From Bacteroidota bacterium (GTDB lineage: Bacteria; Bacteroidota; Bacteroidia; Bacteroidales; Prolixibacteraceae), in the NCBI GenBank assembly GCA_029265715.1, contig JAJUGZ010000030.1, forward strand, positions 1 through 42,180: a stretch of DNA of 42,180 bases. Direction: 5' to 3'. The position numbers and the translations under genes were made by a program. Position 1 is the first letter of the stretch; each line of letters begins with the position of its first letter. Positions 27,575 to 36,382 of this stretch are shown piece after piece. The notes below the pieces were generated by a model, which did not search any database, had not been told where the DNA came from, and saw only the letters and a program-made list of their open reading frames with translations.

Positions 27575-28217
27575 AATCCAAAACTTCGTTGAGCGTAAAT
27601 ACTTGTCGGGCAGGCAACGAATGGTCTGAAACCGACTTGATCATGGCACGAGCCACTACTTCGGCTTTGGCCGGGCGGTATTTGCGGAAAACAATTTTTG
27701 TCAGCGGACGAGCAATTGACAGCGATATTTTTTCTGCCGGACGTTTTTCCTGCCGTTCGCCATCCAGCAGCGACGGTTGCATGATGACAATCTTCCGGAA
27801 CGGCAGTTTTTTTACCGCTTCTTCCAGATCGCCTTTCATCCGGCTGTAGAATAACCGAGACTGTGGATCGGCTCCGGCTGACGAGACCAGCACGTAATTC
27901 GGGACTTTGTTTTCGGAGGCGGCCCGGGCAAACTCGTATTGATAGGTGAAATCGACCTTGTATTGATTGGCCTGTGTTTTGGCTGTTTTGATGGTGGTGC
28001 CGAGGGTCGAAAAAAGCACATCGCCGGTTACCTTCGATTTCCATGTTTCAGGCTGGTCAAAATCGATTACAAACTCCTCCAGTTTGGGGTGACTGAAGCC
28101 ACCGGGCCTGCGGACAAAAATCCGGACCACTTCGTAATAGGGATCGTTGAACAGTTGTTCTGTGAGTTTTTTCCCGATCAGCCCGGTTGCTCCAATGATA
28201 AGCGCTGTCTTTCCCAT
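27561..28217 (-). CDS. NAD(P)-binding SDR/NmrA-like oxidoreductase
   Basis: 218-residue Rossmann-fold protein. From the ATG at 28217 it opens MGKTALIIGATGLIGKKL, with the GxxGxxG dinucleotide site at residues 9-15. SSAGADPQSRLFYSRMKGDLEEAVK supplies Ser and the Tyr-x-x-x-Lys pair of atypical SDRs. It resembles small HIM1/YbjT-like epimerase-fold proteins that repair or sense redox cofactors, but the substrate is unknown. The longer frame from 28259 adds residues without family character. Its 3' end overlaps the GT39 gene by 14 bases. Confidence 0.85.
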   Translation of the reverse strand: MGKTALIIGATGLIGKKLTEQLFNDPYYEVVRIFVRRPGGFSHPKLEEFVIDFDQPETWKSKVTGDVLFSTLGTTIKTAKTQANQYKVDFTYQYEFARAASENKVPNYVLVSSAGADPQSRLFYSRMKGDLEEAVKKLPFRKIVIMQPSLLDGERQEKRPAEKISLSIARPLTKIVFRKYRPAKAEVVARAMIKSVSDHSLPARQVFTLNEVLDYAAR

Positions 28218-28574
28218 GGTTGCTGTATTTTCAATGTGAAGGTACGAAAGAAGTGGCAACGAAAAAAAACAAATCCGCGAATCGAATAGCCATTTGTAAC
28301 ATTCCCGGGTGGTATGAGCTTAGGCTCTTATGGCTATTTCATCTGTAAATAATTTGTTTTTAAGTTGTCAGATGGAATAGCCATGATCCGGTTATTATTT
28401 TCATTATCTGTTGGTGTTTGCGAATCATGGCTATTTCATCTTCCCCAAATACTATCAGTTCCTGTTTAACCACAGAGAACACAGAGCACACGCAGGGTTG
28501 CTTCCCCGTCCTCGCTACTTGCGAGTAATGTCTCTCGGCTATTTTCACATTCAGCCCTTCAATCCCTCAGGCTT
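28218..28574. other. 357-base intergenic region, repeat-rich
   Basis: No gene seen. It holds four alternating arms of an AATAGCCAT palindrome family (28285-28440), then a TTAACCACAGAG-type repeat at 28466-28496 and part of a TCAATCC-type motif at 28559-28573. The upstream end serves as leader of the SDR gene; the downstream end is the 3' flank of the minus-strand operon with trkH. Confidence 0.7.
28285..28440. repeat. Four-arm inverted repeat cluster (AATAGCCAT family)
   Basis: Arms lie at 28285-28293 (AATAGCCAT), 28330-28345 (ATGGCTATTTCATCTG), 28369-28384 (CAGATGGAATAGCCAT) and 28427-28440 (ATGGCTATTTCATC). Arms 2 and 3 are inverted copies of 16 bases with one mismatch. Arms 3 and 4 also pair, over AATAGCCATGAT / ATCATGGCTATT. 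The same arms bound the left part of the dispersed repeat at 19178-19230 and 42010-42062. Confidence 0.82.
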
Positions 28575-28961
28575 TCAGTCATATCGCCCTGATTGTATGT
28601 GTTGTAAATTTTCGGTTGGCCAATTATACAAATAAACCCAGCAAAGATGTGTTTCTCCATTGTGGTTCTGAACCGGAATCTGTACCCGGATGTATTCGTT
28701 CGGAGCAGGGAACTGCCCGCCAACTCCTTCGTATTCGTCGAGCTTTTCAAAAACAGTTTCTGGCTCGTTTAGCCTGACAATAATTCCGGTTATTGTTTCT
28801 GTTGTCTCCGGATGATAAACAGCCCCAGGATAACCGCCAACATTGTAAAGTCTACCGGAGAAGCTTCCCTCCCCCGCAACGGTGCCGTTTTTATGCAGAA
28901 ACGAGGCAACCTCATTGTGGTTCTGGTCTGTCAAGGTTCCATATACAAAAAGCAACTCCAT
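28575..28961 (-). CDS. Gamma-glutamylcyclotransferase-like (AIG2) protein
   Basis: 128-residue cytosolic protein of the GGCT/AIG2 fold. It opens MELLFVYGTLTDQNHNE, where YGTL is the family substrate-loop motif. GEGSFSGRLYNVGGYPGAV matches the next strand, and LDEYEG carries the acidic residue expected to act as general base. It could cyclise gamma-glutamyl amines or peptides, though many bacterial members are uncharacterised. It starts 18 bases after the trkH stop and is probably cotranscribed with it. The length is normal. Confidence 0.85.
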   Translation of the reverse strand: MELLFVYGTLTDQNHNEVASFLHKNGTVAGEGSFSGRLYNVGGYPGAVYHPETTETITGIIVRLNEPETVFEKLDEYEGVGGQFPAPNEYIRVQIPVQNHNGETHLCWVYLYNWPTENLQHIQSGRYD

Positions 28962-28979
28962 GTTTTTTTAGCTTTTTTG

Positions 28980-30797
28980 TTATCCGATTAATACCTGTGT
29001 TCGGCCGTAACGGTAGGCCGAATATTCAACTTTTTTACTGAGAGCCAGTGCCAGCGTCAGCGGACCAATACGACCAACCAGCATGGAAACGATGATAATA
29101 ACCTTCCCATAAAAAGATAGTCCTGCCGTAATTCCGGTCGACAAACCGACTGTCGCAAAAGCAGAAACCTCTTCAAACAGTATTTTCAGAAAATCGGTTT
29201 GCGGTTCGGTAAACATCAACAAAAAAGTCGACAAACAAATGACCGACAACGAAAACAACACCAGCGAATACGCTTTGTTCATGTTGTCGAACGAGATGGT
29301 ACGCCGGTAGAACTCCACATATTTCTTGCCCCGGAGCGTGTCGATGGCCGATTTGACCAACACGGCGAATGTAGTGGTTTTAATGCCGCCTCCGGTCGAC
29401 CCGGGCGAAGCACCAATGTACATCAGGAACATCATAAAAAAGAGGATAGAGGGCGCCAGCTGGCCAAAGTCAACCGTATTAAACCCGGCTGTCCGCGTGG
29501 TTACCGATTGGAAAAACGAGCCAACCCATTTTTGAACTTCAGTGCGGCCCAGCATTGTGTTTTCGTGCTCGACCAGATAGAAAACCACCGTGCCGACCAG
29601 GATCAGTATGAGCGAAACCACGGTCGACAGACGGGTATTGATCCGGAGTTTTCGGAATGTGCGGCCCGGTCGTATCCGGAATGAGATATTTTCACGAAGG
29701 TCTTTGAAGTTGGCAAACCCGAACCCGCCAGTTATAATCAGCAGGGCAATAATGACCTGGAGCCCCATGGCGTCGCGGATCGCCAGTTCGTACAAATTGT
29801 TGGAAAACAGAGAAAATCCGGCGTTGTTGAATGCCGAAATGGCATGGAAAATCGTGAAAAATATTTTTTGCTGAATATCAGGGAACAAATTATCGTCCCA
29901 TGCGAAGAAAATGAATGCCGAGCCAATCAGCTCAATGGTCAGACTGAGCAGGATGACTTCACGCAAGATTGAGCGGGAATCAGATACCTTGTCGGCACTA
30001 AGAAAGTCTTTCAGTAGCGACTGAAATTTTACACCACCTTCGGAGCGCAGATAAAACGTGGTAAAAAAGGTTGCAAACGAAATAATATTAATGCCCCCCA
30101 GCTGGATGAGCAGCATGATGATAAACTGTCCTTTGAAGGTAAAGTAAGTCGCAGTATCGACAACAATCAGTCCGGTAACACAACTGGCGCTGGCCGATGT
30201 GAAGAGTGCATCGATAAACGGGATCGAGTGGCTTGTCGTCATCTCCGGGAGCATCAGCAGGCCGGCCCCGCTCAGGATTAAAAAGATGAACGACCAGCTC
30301 AACATGGCCGATGGCCCCAGGTTGAGCTTAGCCAGCAAGGGGCTGGCACGGCCAATCTCGATGGATACAATGATCAGGAAATAAAGCTGGACAAAAACAA
30401 GGATGAACGGAAGCAGGGTCTCCATCGATCGCGAACCGAGTATCTCCTGAACAAACGATTCGTTAATAAAAAAGTAAGCCAGTCCGAGCAGGGCAACCAC
30501 CAGAATAACCACCCCTTCGAACCAATTTCGCCTGATGTGGCGGATTGGATGAAGGCTGAACGATAGTTCGACAGCATATTTTACGACATAAAACAGGAAG
30601 CTGAACTCAATAATTCGAAAACAAATCAATGTGGTTTCGGGAGTTTGTGGATAACCATAATAGTAAACAATACTGCCAAACGCAGTTCCTGAAACCAGAA
30701 TCCGGAAAAACCGCAGGAACCGCTCAACCGAACGGCGCTTGTCGTACCGGAAAATATTAATGCTTTCGCGTAACTGTTTCAGAAATATATTTTTCAA
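28980..30797 (-). CDS. trkH: TrkH-family potassium uptake channel
   Basis: 605-residue inner-membrane potassium translocating subunit. The four pore-loop filters are visible in order: SCVTGL, NNAGFSLF, TRTAGFNTVDF and ATVGLSTGIT. GASPGSTGGGIKTTTF lies between loops 3 and 4. The protein has an N-terminal extension of about 100 residues with extra membrane segments, which makes it longer than the approximately 480-residue E. coli form. Its regulatory RCK partner lies upstream on the same strand at 31074-31763, separated by 276 bases of repeat-like sequence rather than directly coupled. The GGCT-like gene follows by 18 bases. Confidence 0.92.
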   Translation of the reverse strand: MKNIFLKQLRESINIFRYDKRRSVERFLRFFRILVSGTAFGSIVYYYGYPQTPETTLICFRIIEFSFLFYVVKYAVELSFSLHPIRHIRRNWFEGVVILVVALLGLAYFFINESFVQEILGSRSMETLLPFILVFVQLYFLIIVSIEIGRASPLLAKLNLGPSAMLSWSFIFLILSGAGLLMLPEMTTSHSIPFIDALFTSASASCVTGLIVVDTATYFTFKGQFIIMLLIQLGGINIISFATFFTTFYLRSEGGVKFQSLLKDFLSADKVSDSRSILREVILLSLTIELIGSAFIFFAWDDNLFPDIQQKIFFTIFHAISAFNNAGFSLFSNNLYELAIRDAMGLQVIIALLIITGGFGFANFKDLRENISFRIRPGRTFRKLRINTRLSTVVSLILILVGTVVFYLVEHENTMLGRTEVQKWVGSFFQSVTTRTAGFNTVDFGQLAPSILFFMMFLMYIGASPGSTGGGIKTTTFAVLVKSAIDTLRGKKYVEFYRRTISFDNMNKAYSLVLFSLSVICLSTFLLMFTEPQTDFLKILFEEVSAFATVGLSTGITAGLSFYGKVIIIVSMLVGRIGPLTLALALSKKVEYSAYRYGRTQVLIG

Positions 30798-31073
30798 GGT
30801 TTAAACTTTTTTAAGTCCCGATGCTTGTAATATGTAATTCCCCGAACTTTAACAACAGAAACCAGAAGACAGGCACATTCAGTCGCAGTATCAGGTATTC
30901 CATCTGTTTCCGGTTAACCGCAGCAAGCGCAGAGTGCTCGCCAGAATATTCCCGCAACCCGAAACAATATCAGTCGCCGTTGTAGTTTTCTGTATTCCAT
31001 TGTTCCTGTTTTTTATTTCTGCTACTCGAGCCTCACGTCTATTCCCCGTTCAATCCGTCAGCCTTCCCGTTTT

Positions 31074-31763
31074 TTACCTGTTAATCTCGATGAAACGTTC
31101 AATATCAGACTGTTTCCCGAAGATCAGCAAATAGTCTTCTTCACCCAGAATGGTGTCGTGACGCGGGATTGTAATGTGTTCTTCCAGTACCACTTTCCCT
31201 TTTTTTATCGTCTGGCTTCCTTTGGTAATGGTAATCAGGCTCAGGTTGTAACGGTCGCGCAGGTTCAGGTCGCCAACGGGCCGCCCGATCGTTGTCCGAA
31301 GCGGACGGATTTCGGTGATCCGGTAATTGTCGGGCAACTGAAGATACGACACGATATCGGGATTCAGCAGCTTTTCGACCACAATATTGGCAATTTCGCT
31401 CTCGGGGATCAGGATCTCGTGAATGCCAATTTTCTCCAGTATCTCGCGCTGATATTTTCCCTGCGCACGGCTGATAATCCGGGGAACTTCCAATTCGAGC
31501 AGCAAAACCGAGCAAAGCAGCAATTGCTCAAAATTGTTTCCGATAGCGACCACCACCGCATCGTATTCGTGGATGTTTTGAGAAAGTAAGGCCCGTTTGT
31601 CGGTCGCATCGAGGGCCACGGCGTATGAAACATCTTCCGAAATTTCGTCTACAATTTTTTCATCGATGTCGATGGCCAGCACTTCCGCACCTTTGCGGGT
31701 CAGTCGCCGGGCAATGGCATGGCCAAATTGCCCCAGACCGATAACTGCATATTTGTTTGCCAT
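31074..31763 (-). CDS. TrkA/KtrA-type RCK potassium regulator
   Basis: 229-residue cytosolic subunit that binds nucleotide and gates the TrkH channel. The RCK_N Rossmann domain opens YAVIGLGQFGHAIARRL (GxGxxG) with the acidic strand end VLAIDIDE, and VVVAIGNNFEQ follows. An RCK_C domain starts at about residue 140 (ITEIRPLRTTIGRPV) and ends GEEDYLLIFGKQSDIERF. The single N plus C pair matches KtrA more than the duplicated E. coli TrkA. It is divergent from the SpoIID gene across 152 bases. Confidence 0.92.
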   Translation of the reverse strand: MANKYAVIGLGQFGHAIARRLTRKGAEVLAIDIDEKIVDEISEDVSYAVALDATDKRALLSQNIHEYDAVVVAIGNNFEQLLLCSVLLLELEVPRIISRAQGKYQREILEKIGIHEILIPESEIANIVVEKLLNPDIVSYLQLPDNYRITEIRPLRTTIGRPVGDLNLRDRYNLSLITITKGSQTIKKGKVVLEEHITIPRHDTILGEEDYLLIFGKQSDIERFIEINR

Positions 31764-31879
31764 GATGTGTTTTCTGAAAATATGTTCTAAAGTAACAAAA
31801 ACGAGCGAAATTTGTCGGACAAAACCATCGGAAGTCCGAAATTATCCGTTTCAAAACCCATTTTGTAGCAAGAAAAAAT

Positions 31880-31887
31880 TACATTTG
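31880..31887 (+). promoter_or_regulatory. -7 box TACATTTG before the SpoIID gene
   Basis: A perfect TAnnTTTG lies 28 bases before the start codon. A TTG at 31863-31865 leaves only 14 bases of spacer, so the -33 box is uncertain. Confidence 0.4.
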
Positions 31888-31915
31888 GCCTACCTATCAT
31901 ACAAATTTTTCACTC

Positions 31916-33265
31916 ATGGACCAACAGCCCGAAATTCAGGTCGGAATTATGGCCGCTCCGGAAATCAGATTCCAGTTTTCAGGCAGATACCTGAATCAGG
32001 ATCACCGCATTTGCAGCACGAACGAAATAATCGCAAAACTCGAAAACGGGAAAATTGTGGTTGAGTCGGATCATAACCGGATGCGTTTTGACCATGAGGT
32101 GGTTTTTACCCCAGAAAAAATAACAGCAGGTTACTTTACACTAAGGGATGTGGTCATCGGAATAAATTTTCATTGGGAACAAAAACTCGATCAGCAGTTT
32201 CGGGGCAAATTGCGGCTGATTGTGGAAGGTGTAAATCTGAGAGCTGTAAACATTGTGCCACTGGAAGAATATTTGCGAAGTGTGATTTCTTCGGAGATGA
32301 GTGCAACTAGTTCTCCGGAGTTATTAAAAGCACACGCTGTTATTTCCCGGAGCTGGTTGTTGGCACAAATGGAAAAAACCCGTTCGCTGACGGCAAATCA
32401 GGAAAAATACCAGAATTGGTTTGAAACCGGCTCTGAACGTATTCGCTGGTACGACCGCGAAGACCATCGCGATTTTGATGTGTGCGCCGACGACCATTGC
32501 CAGCGATATCAGGGTATCAGCCGCATTATCTCTGAGAAAGCCAGTCAGGCTATCGATGCAACGTTCGGACTGGTGCTAAAAAGTGACGACCGGATTTGCG
32601 ATGCCCGTTTCTCAAAATGTTGCGGCGGCATTTCCGAAAATTTTGAGTTGGTCTGGGAGCCTGTCGAACATCCGTACTTAAAAGCCATTGTTGATTTTCC
32701 GGAAGAACCGGATGGTTTTGAACCCAATTTACGCAGCGAAGCTGCCGCCGAGAAGTGGATCCGGAGCACTCCCCCAGCCTTCTGCAATACTCACGACCAA
32801 GCTATACTCAGCCAGGTTTTGCCTGATTTTGACCAAGCCACGCGCGATTTCTTCCGATGGAAAGTAACATATTCTCAGGATCAAATTTCGGAGCTTGTTA
32901 AAAGACGTACGGGCATCGATTTTGGAAAAATCGTCCGGCTCGAACCCGTTGAACGTGGTTATTCCGGCCGTCTGGTCCGCCTGAAAATCGTTGGGGCCCT
33001 GCGAACCATGGTTATTGGCAAAGAACTTGAAATCCGGAAAGCCCTTTCAGATTCGCATCTTTACAGTTCTGCCTTTGTAATCGACCATCTCGATATGCAG
33101 GACGAACTTCCTCAGAAATTTGTCTTAACCGGCGCCGGATGGGGGCATGGGGTCGGGTTGTGCCAGATCGGCGCTGCCGTAATGGGTGAACAAGGATATT
33201 CATTCGAGGCTATCCTGCATCATTACTTTCGGAACGCCCGTCTGGAAAAGCTTTACAAGCCATAG
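31916..33265 (+). CDS. SpoIID/LytB domain protein without signal peptide
   Basis: 449-residue protein of the SpoIID/LytB family, whose best-known member is a lytic transglycosylase acting on peptide-free (denuded) glycan. VNIVPLEEYLRSVISSEMSA holds the catalytic-type Glu127, and LLKAHAVISRSWLLAQ follows at 137-152. The later CCGGISENFELVWEP and the closing GWGHGVGLCQIGA are family marks. Residues 1-20 (MDQQPEIQVGIMAAPEIRFQ) are polar and are no signal peptide, and upstream in-frame codons add none. It therefore looks cytosolic or exported by another route, which is odd for a wall enzyme. It may act on internalised or precursor glycan. Confidence 0.87.
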   Translation: MDQQPEIQVGIMAAPEIRFQFSGRYLNQDHRICSTNEIIAKLENGKIVVESDHNRMRFDHEVVFTPEKITAGYFTLRDVVIGINFHWEQKLDQQFRGKLRLIVEGVNLRAVNIVPLEEYLRSVISSEMSATSSPELLKAHAVISRSWLLAQMEKTRSLTANQEKYQNWFETGSERIRWYDREDHRDFDVCADDHCQRYQGISRIISEKASQAIDATFGLVLKSDDRICDARFSKCCGGISENFELVWEPVEHPYLKAIVDFPEEPDGFEPNLRSEAAAEKWIRSTPPAFCNTHDQAILSQVLPDFDQATRDFFRWKVTYSQDQISELVKRRTGIDFGKIVRLEPVERGYSGRLVRLKIVGALRTMVIGKELEIRKALSDSHLYSSAFVIDHLDMQDELPQKFVLTGAGWGHGVGLCQIGAAVMGEQGYSFEAILHHYFRNARLEKLYKP

Positions 33266-33810
33266 AGACAGGGTTTTAATTTCCGGTAATCTTTCCCTCA
33301 ATTATTTTTCACAGGAATTCCCGTAGCTGGTTCTCCTGAAATGTTGTTATGTTCAGGTCTATTCCTTCTTTTCTTCGCTACATCCGGTCAGTTGCCTGGT
33401 GATAGCCCCAATGCCCCACAGTTATTCCGGGATTAAAAATTCTCTCGAAAAGAGGATAGAGGTTTCTGTGCCCACAGTGGTCTTATTCTCCGTTATCAAT
33501 GAACGACTGGCTAACGTTGGTTGTCGTGGTTTGCAACCGAGGGCAATGGGGTGGAGTTTCCGTCGATCGAAATGTACGGGCCCGGATCCAACGGATGGTT
33601 GCCCACTGCAAATTCAGCAGCTATTCCGAACGAAAATTCGACAATTTTGGGAATGCCTCCTTTTTCAATAGAATATCCGGCTAACTCCTGATTAAGGATT
33701 TATCAATTAAAGGCACAAGGTGTTTACAAACATTAACAACAAATGCAAGGTCGGCTGTTAAACCATCTTTCTGGAATGGTGTCAGAATGCAAGAATAATA
33801 ACGATTGGAT
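33266..33810 (+). other. 545-base region without a supported gene
   Basis: I see no gene here. Two frames (33399-33671 and 33499-33684) have no initiation context, biased composition or recognisable family. GGTTG and CAACC near 33520 could form a five-base stem. The last 140 bases are A+T-rich and probably hold the promoter and leader of the barrel-protein gene. Confidence 0.5.
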
Positions 33811-36294
33811 ATGAGTATGAGAAAAAATTTGTTTTTGGTTCTCCTGTGTTTTTTATCGGTCTCGCTGGTAGGTTTAGCCCAGCCCGGGCCTGGTTCGGTG
33901 AATGGGATGGGGAACCTGCAAAAAAATGGAAAAATCAAAGGACGGTTGATTGATGGTGATTCAAAAGTTCCGATGGAATATGCCAATGTGGCAATTTACA
34001 AACAAGGAGATGGCACTCTGGTAACCGGTGGAATTGGCGATGTGAACGGCGCATTCGAGATCGGGAATATACCTTATGGAGTCTATTATGTTGAAGCAAA
34101 TTTTATCGGGTACGATAAAACGATGATCAATGACATTAAAATTTCGCCGGACAAAGCGGTTATCAACCTGGGGGACATTTTGCTGAAACCAATTACCGAG
34201 CAATTGGGTACGGTTGAAGTTGTCGCCGATCGCGACCGCATTCAGTACAAAATCGACAAAAAAGTGATCAATGTAAGCCAGGATATCAATGCAGCCGGTG
34301 GTACTGCGGTCGATGTCCTTCAGAACACTCCTTCGGTCGATGTCGATATCGAAGGGAATGTTAGTTTGCGGGGATCTTCCAATTTCACTGTTTTGATCGA
34401 TGGCAAACCCAGCGTACTGAGTGGAAGCGATGCCTTGAAACAGATCCCCTCTTCTGCAATCCAGAACATCGAAATTATCACCAACCCATCGGTAAAATAC
34501 GATCCGGACGGAGTGGGAGGTATCATCAACCTGGTAATGAAGAAAAACATTATTTCCGGGTTCGACGGCATTGTGAACGTAAATGTTGGTACGGGCGATA
34601 AATACCGTAGCGATATGACTTTAAACTATAAGACAAAAAAATACAACCTTTCGTTCGGGGCGAACTGGAACGACAACACGTTTCATGGCAAAATGAACTC
34701 GGAGCGTGAAACCTGGGGCAATGACACAACAACCTATCTGATTACAAACGGGAAACGGAATTTTTCCAGGAACGGCTATGAATTTAAAGGTGGAATGGAT
34801 TATTTCCTGACTGAAAAAACGTCGGTAACCGTGGGCGGAAGTGTTGGCCATTACGGTTTTGAACAAACCGGTGGCGGTAAAACTCATAATTACACGATCC
34901 CGGCCGACCTTGATGTGTATTCCAATCAAATCAGCAACGGGAACCGCTCGGGAAATTATGTAAGCGCCGATGCCAGTTTCAGCAGTAAATTTGATAATGA
35001 GGGGAATCACAAGCTGGAAGGTTCGTTCAATTACCGTCATCGAACCGGTAGTTCGTATGATACCGACGATGAGTTCCTGACCGATCAGAATTATGTAAAA
35101 ACTGGCGGTTATTTGAGCCGTGTCCGTTCAACCGACGACGAAACCGACGACGAATACCGGTTTAAGCTTGATTATACCAAACCGCTTGCCGATGGCGGGA
35201 AATTCGAAGCAGGCTTGCAAAGCCGGATTGAAAGAAGTCCGGAGAATTACATTTTTGAAAACTGGGACGAAGCATCCGGCACCTGGGAAAACAACGATTT
35301 ATATACCAGTTCGATGGGCTTTAAACGCGATATACATGCAGCATATACCACATTCTCAAGCTCGCTGGGCGGATTTCAATACATGGTTGGGTTGAGGGGC
35401 GAATATACCAACCGCCAGATTACCCACACAAAAGCGACTGAAGCCTATAAAATCAACCGCGCCGACTTGTTCCCGTCGATGCATGTATCATACAATTTGC
35501 CTAACGAAGCCCAATTGATGGCCAGCTATTCCCGGCGAATCAACCGTCCTCACGGACGCGATCTCGACCCGTTCCGGAGTTACATGGATAAATATACCAT
35601 CCGGACTGGTAATCCGGCCTTAAAACCAGAATATACCGACTCGTACGAGTTGAACTATATGCACAAGTTTAAAAAAGGGTCGTTCTTATCAGTCGAAGGG
35701 TTTTACCGCGCAACCAACAACTTGATCAGCCAGGTTCAGACCGTAGGCACCGATGGGATCTACTATCTCTCGACAACCAACATGAACAATGATTATTCGC
35801 TCGGGACTGAAGTGATGGGAAATATCGATATTGTCAAGTGGCTACAGGTTAACACCAGCTTCAGTTTGTACGATTATCGCCTGAAAGGACAATTAAACGG
35901 AGCATCGATTGATCGGGAAAGTACTAATTATACAGCCCGTTTAAATACAACGGTAAAGTTTCCGGATGCAAGCCGGATGCAATTGATGGCCAGTTATTCG
36001 GGCCCGACAGTTTCAGCCCAGGGCGATCGTTCCGGGATGTTTTTCACCAACCTGTCGTACCGCAAAGATTTTATGAAACGAAAGCTGTCGGTAACAGCCA
36101 GCGTTCGCGATATTTTCGGCTCGATGAAGATGGAAAGCAACTCGTATGGCGATAATTTCAGATCGCATTTTAATATGAAACGTGAGTCACGCGTTTTTGA
36201 ACTGACCTTAAGTTATAAGATCAATAATTATAAGATGGATAAAAATCAGAACATGGAAAATCGCGATGATAATTCGTTTGATGACGCGTATTAA
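33811..36294 (+). CDS. TonB-dependent outer-membrane beta-barrel protein
   Basis: 827-residue receptor-like protein of the outer membrane beta-barrel (OMP_b-brl_3) type. The signal peptide is MRKNLFLVLLCFLSVSLVGLAQ, reached from ATG 33811 (or 33817); a TTG at 33805 is less likely. A carboxypeptidase-D-regulatory-like domain covers about 41-125 (KIKGRLIDGDSKVPMEYANV), and a plug about 135-240 (DVLQNTPSVDVDIEGNVSLRG, PSVKYDPDGVGGIINLVMKK). The rest is a barrel with RINRPHGRDLDPF and NPALKPEYTDSYELNY, both typical. The C-terminus is an acidic, Asn-rich tail (ENRDDNSFDDAY), not a terminal Phe. It is not close in sequence to the receptors at 3342-9082. A terminator follows at 36319-36355. Confidence 0.9.
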   Translation: MSMRKNLFLVLLCFLSVSLVGLAQPGPGSVNGMGNLQKNGKIKGRLIDGDSKVPMEYANVAIYKQGDGTLVTGGIGDVNGAFEIGNIPYGVYYVEANFIGYDKTMINDIKISPDKAVINLGDILLKPITEQLGTVEVVADRDRIQYKIDKKVINVSQDINAAGGTAVDVLQNTPSVDVDIEGNVSLRGSSNFTVLIDGKPSVLSGSDALKQIPSSAIQNIEIITNPSVKYDPDGVGGIINLVMKKNIISGFDGIVNVNVGTGDKYRSDMTLNYKTKKYNLSFGANWNDNTFHGKMNSERETWGNDTTTYLITNGKRNFSRNGYEFKGGMDYFLTEKTSVTVGGSVGHYGFEQTGGGKTHNYTIPADLDVYSNQISNGNRSGNYVSADASFSSKFDNEGNHKLEGSFNYRHRTGSSYDTDDEFLTDQNYVKTGGYLSRVRSTDDETDDEYRFKLDYTKPLADGGKFEAGLQSRIERSPENYIFENWDEASGTWENNDLYTSSMGFKRDIHAAYTTFSSSLGGFQYMVGLRGEYTNRQITHTKATEAYKINRADLFPSMHVSYNLPNEAQLMASYSRRINRPHGRDLDPFRSYMDKYTIRTGNPALKPEYTDSYELNYMHKFKKGSFLSVEGFYRATNNLISQVQTVGTDGIYYLSTTNMNNDYSLGTEVMGNIDIVKWLQVNTSFSLYDYRLKGQLNGASIDRESTNYTARLNTTVKFPDASRMQLMASYSGPTVSAQGDRSGMFFTNLSYRKDFMKRKLSVTASVRDIFGSMKMESNSYGDNFRSHFNMKRESRVFELTLSYKINNYKMDKNQNMENRDDNSFDDAY

Positions 36295-36318
36295 TTTTAT
36301 TTAGTAACTGTTTTGGGA

Positions 36319-36355
36319 AGGCTTGTCCGCAATAAGAGAGTGGACAGCCTTTTTA
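36319..36355 (+). terminator. Terminator after the barrel-protein gene
   Basis: A nine-pair stem (AGGCTTGTCC / GGACAGCCT with one bulged T) is followed by TTTTTATT, 24 bases after the stop codon. Confidence 0.75.
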
Positions 36356-36382
36356 TTGCCATCGGGTATATGCTGGCATCAG

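Noticed and set aside
28285-28440. CRISPR array
   Set aside because: The repeated arms are short and alternate in direction with unequal spacing; there are no direct repeats with regular spacers and no cas genes.
33399-33684. Frames of 90 and 61 codons in the gap after the SpoIID gene
   Set aside because: They overlap each other in different frames, resemble no family and have no initiation signal; they are more likely chance frames.
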